A stretch of DNA of 7,405 nt from Pseudomonadota bacterium (GTDB lineage: Bacteria; Pseudomonadota; Alphaproteobacteria; Ferrovibrionales; Ferrovibrionaceae). The stretch covers positions 1-7,405 of the forward strand of contig JAEYSS010000079.1 in assembly GCA_023434425.1 (NCBI GenBank), written 5' to 3'. A program made the translations under genes and the position numbers. Shown piece after piece: positions 6,164-7,405 of this stretch; position 1 is the stretch's first letter, and the number at the start of each line of letters is the position of its first letter. The notes beneath the pieces were generated by a model. That model was not told the DNA's origin and did no database searches. It saw only the letters and a list, made by a program, of their open reading frames with translations.

Positions 6164-7144
6164 TTAGTGCTTGTGCTCGTGGCCGCCGGAGCCTGCGCCC
6201 GCACTGCCGGCTTTCTGCACCGGTACGGTTACGGTCACGCTGCCGGCTTTCGCGAAGGTCAGCGTCAGCGGAAAGCTGTCGCCTTCCTTCAGCGGCTGCT
6301 TCAGGCCGATCAGCATGATGTGATAACCACCGGGCTCCAGCGCAGTCTGGCCGTTGGCCGGCACGGGAATGTTTTCCACGGCACGCATGCGCATGGCGTC
6401 GCCATCCTTGATATGCGTGTGCAGCTCGACATTCTCGGCCACCGGTGAGGCGGCCTTCACCAGCCTGTCGGCGCTGCCGCTACCGTTTTTGAGCGTGAGG
6501 AACACGCCGCCGACCTTGGCCGGGGTGGCGCGGGCAAAGGGCTGCTCAACGGAAATGTCGCCGGCCTTGCTGGCCGCGGCCGCCTGCGGATGACCGTGAT
6601 GGCCGTGGCTCATCTGCGCCACCTGCATTCCGTCGCTGCTGGCGATGCGGAACATCGCGGCGGGACGTTCGGCGCGCTGGCCGGCGGCCGGGATCTGGTC
6701 CCAGCGCGTTTCGCCGCCGGCGCAGGTCTGCACGACCGGCAGCCAGAACTGCTTGCCCGGGTCGTTCGGCAGCTTCAGCACCAGGCCGAATTCGTCGAAC
6801 TGCTCGTTCGGCAGGCTGCCGCCGCTCCAGCTGATGGCGCTGACCACCGTATCGGTCATGCGGCCATGGCCGGCATCGAGCGGCTTTTCCAGTTTGGTGG
6901 TCTCGACCTTGATCTCCCAGCCCGGCTTGGGCTGCGCACTGGCATTGCTGATCCCGTCGGGGATGGTGACGCGGATGGCGGTGGTGGGCTTGCCGGCGCC
7001 ACAGCCATGGCCGATACGCAGGCTGGTGCGGAAATAGCTGCCGGGCTTGGCCTCGGCGGGATCGGCAACGACGTGGGCAGAGGATGCGGTGGCGGACATC
7101 AGTGTGACCAGCGCAGCCGCGCCGGCAATCTTGAACATCGACAT
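6164..7144 (-). CDS. Secreted YcnI (DUF1775)-PCu(A)C fusion copper-binding protein
   Basis: A 326-aa periplasmic protein with two copper-handling domains. A signal peptide (1-23, ending SSA) would leave H24 as the new N-terminus, followed by VVADPAEAKPGSY. This fits the YcnI monohistidine brace, where the N-terminal His and a tryptophan (probably W76 in KPGW) help bind Cu(II). The YcnI domain spans about 24-168, and C48 and C141 may form a disulfide. A His/Met-rich linker (MSHGHHGHP, 178-186) leads to PCu(A)C (197-312), which has the exact H-x10-M-x21-H-x-M ligand set: H242, M253, H275, M277. The tail GHEHKH adds more His. PCu(A)C proteins deliver Cu(I), for example to cytochrome oxidase; here the protein probably captures copper brought in by the receptor. 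ATG at 7144 has GGGAG seven bases upstream; a longer frame to 7378 runs through the upstream gene and lacks a signal peptide at its start. Confidence 0.93.
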   Translation of the reverse strand: MSMFKIAGAAALVTLMSATASSAHVVADPAEAKPGSYFRTSLRIGHGCGAGKPTTAIRVTIPDGISNASAQPKPGWEIKVETTKLEKPLDAGHGRMTDTVVSAISWSGGSLPNEQFDEFGLVLKLPNDPGKQFWLPVVQTCAGGETRWDQIPAAGQRAERPAAMFRIASSDGMQVAQMSHGHHGHPQAAAASKAGDISVEQPFARATPAKVGGVFLTLKNGSGSADRLVKAASPVAENVELHTHIKDGDAMRMRAVENIPVPANGQTALEPGGYHIMLIGLKQPLKEGDSFPLTLTFAKAGSVTVTVPVQKAGSAGAGSGGHEHKH

Positions 7145-7156
7145 GGGAAGACTCCC
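7145..7156 (-). promoter_or_regulatory. Ribosome-binding site of the YcnI-PCu(A)C gene, in a small hairpin
   Basis: The minus strand reads GGGAGTCTTCCC immediately before ATG 7144. GGGAG is a good Shine-Dalgarno with a 7-base spacer and fixes this start. GGGA can pair with TCCC over a 4-base loop, so the site may be partly masked. The stem is only 4 bp and would open easily. Confidence 0.6.
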
Positions 7157-7165
7157 GAAAATCCT

Positions 7166-7211
7166 GAAAACGAAAAGGTGGCGTGGTTCAGGCGAGGGAG
7201 AAAATGGGTGG
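7166..7211 (-). promoter_or_regulatory. Candidate Rho-utilisation (rut-like) stretch after the RAPP codons
   Basis: In the transcript this 46-base stretch has 21 C, 15 U, 6 A and only 4 G, in contrast to the G-rich surroundings. It begins at the last RAPP codons of the upstream ORF, spans its stop codon and runs into the intercistronic gap. A C-rich, G-poor, unstructured RNA is the classic loading signature for Rho. In the CruR model, Rho-dependent termination occurs between the uORF and the next gene when copper relieves stalling, so the position fits. Termination itself is inferred. Confidence 0.5.
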
Positions 7212-7405
7212 CGCGCGGGCCTGCTGCGGCTGGCGCGAGGCCTGCGCCAGGGTGCTGCCGGCGGCGGCACCGTAAAGAACCGTGACGGCCAGGACCGGCG
7301 CGGCCGGCTGGGCTGCGACCGGCAGGAGGGCCGGCTGCAATCCGGCAAAGGACAGGCAGACCGGGCAGGACTTGGCAATCCTGGCGCCCTGGGACGGATC
7401 GGGAT
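7188..7405 (-). CDS. cruR: CruR-like DUF2946 copper-responsive upstream ORF (3' part; start beyond window)
   Basis: The last 71 codons of a short ORF; the 5' end is cut by the window edge. The visible protein begins PDPSQGARIAKSCPVC, then a hydrophobic Ala/Leu/Val stretch (LLPVAAQPAAPVLAVTVLYG, about 26-45), and ends ARAPPIFSLA. CPVC (codons 7367-7356) is the CXXC motif and RAPP (7217-7206) the C-terminal arrest motif that define DUF2946/CruR proteins. In B. pertussis, CruR heads a copper-repressed operon with a TonB-dependent transporter: its nascent chain stalls at RAPP, and copper bound to CXXC relieves the stall and allows Rho-dependent termination. The same gene order logic holds here, with the YcnI-PCu(A)C gene starting 43 bases after the stop. 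No in-frame ATG or GTG is visible before the CXXC. It may act only as a regulatory peptide. The arrest and copper sensing are inferred from the family. Confidence 0.82.
   Translation of the reverse strand, partial: PDPSQGARIAKSCPVCLSFAGLQPALLPVAAQPAAPVLAVTVLYGAAAGSTLAQASRQPQQARAPPIFSLA

Noticed and set aside
6073..6204. 44-codon N-terminal extension of the receptor
   Set aside because: It would place a polar, Cys-containing stretch before an obvious signal peptide and overlap the end of the YcnI-PCu(A)C gene.
7145..7378. 78-codon N-terminal extension of the YcnI-PCu(A)C protein
   Set aside because: Arg/Pro/Ser-rich low-complexity sequence in a different frame from the CruR-like ORF it overlaps; a good Shine-Dalgarno and signal peptide occur at 7144.

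Overview
The window is GC-rich, and every gene I can support lies on the minus strand, so transcription runs from high to low coordinates. Codon use, the protein families and a fused YcnI-PCu(A)C protein next to a TonB system suggest a Gram-negative alphaproteobacterium, perhaps of the Rhodospirillales type. That placement is a judgement from protein style, not a measured one. There are no RNA genes, mobile elements or CRISPR arrays, and no gene-free stretch longer than about 110 bases.

Right half (7405 to 3242), a probable copper-acquisition operon. It opens at the window edge with the 3' part of a DUF2946/CruR-type upstream regulatory ORF, which carries a CPVC (CXXC) motif and a C-terminal RAPP motif. 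Next come a secreted two-domain copper-binding protein (YcnI/DUF1775 fused to PCu(A)C), a FecA-like TonB-dependent outer-membrane receptor, and a TonB whose GTG start overlaps the receptor stop codon. In the published Bordetella pertussis model, a nascent CruR stalls on RAPP, copper sensed through CXXC relieves the stall, and Rho then stops transcription before the downstream genes. This window has CXXC, RAPP, and a C/U-rich, G-poor stretch just where Rho would load. The likely logic is that low copper leaves the operon on, the receptor with its own TonB imports copper or a copper complex, and the YcnI-PCu(A)C protein captures it in the periplasm.

Middle (3203 to 1849): an AraC-family regulator starting 38 bases after tonB, followed by a PhnB-like VOC (glyoxalase-fold) protein. 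They look like a regulator/target pair with a small dyad between them. The VOC gene contains a perfect 30-bp palindrome that coincides with its conserved metal-site motif.

Left end (1740 to 1): a complete ABC half-transporter of the YddA/Rv1819c (SbmA/BacA-like exporter fold) type. Its stop codon sits on the first bases of the window.

The most interesting parts are the CruR-type uORF heading a YcnI-PCu(A)C/receptor/TonB operon, and the RNA structures at its gene junctions: a 10-bp hairpin just after the receptor stop, and a pair of mutually exclusive stems before the receptor start.
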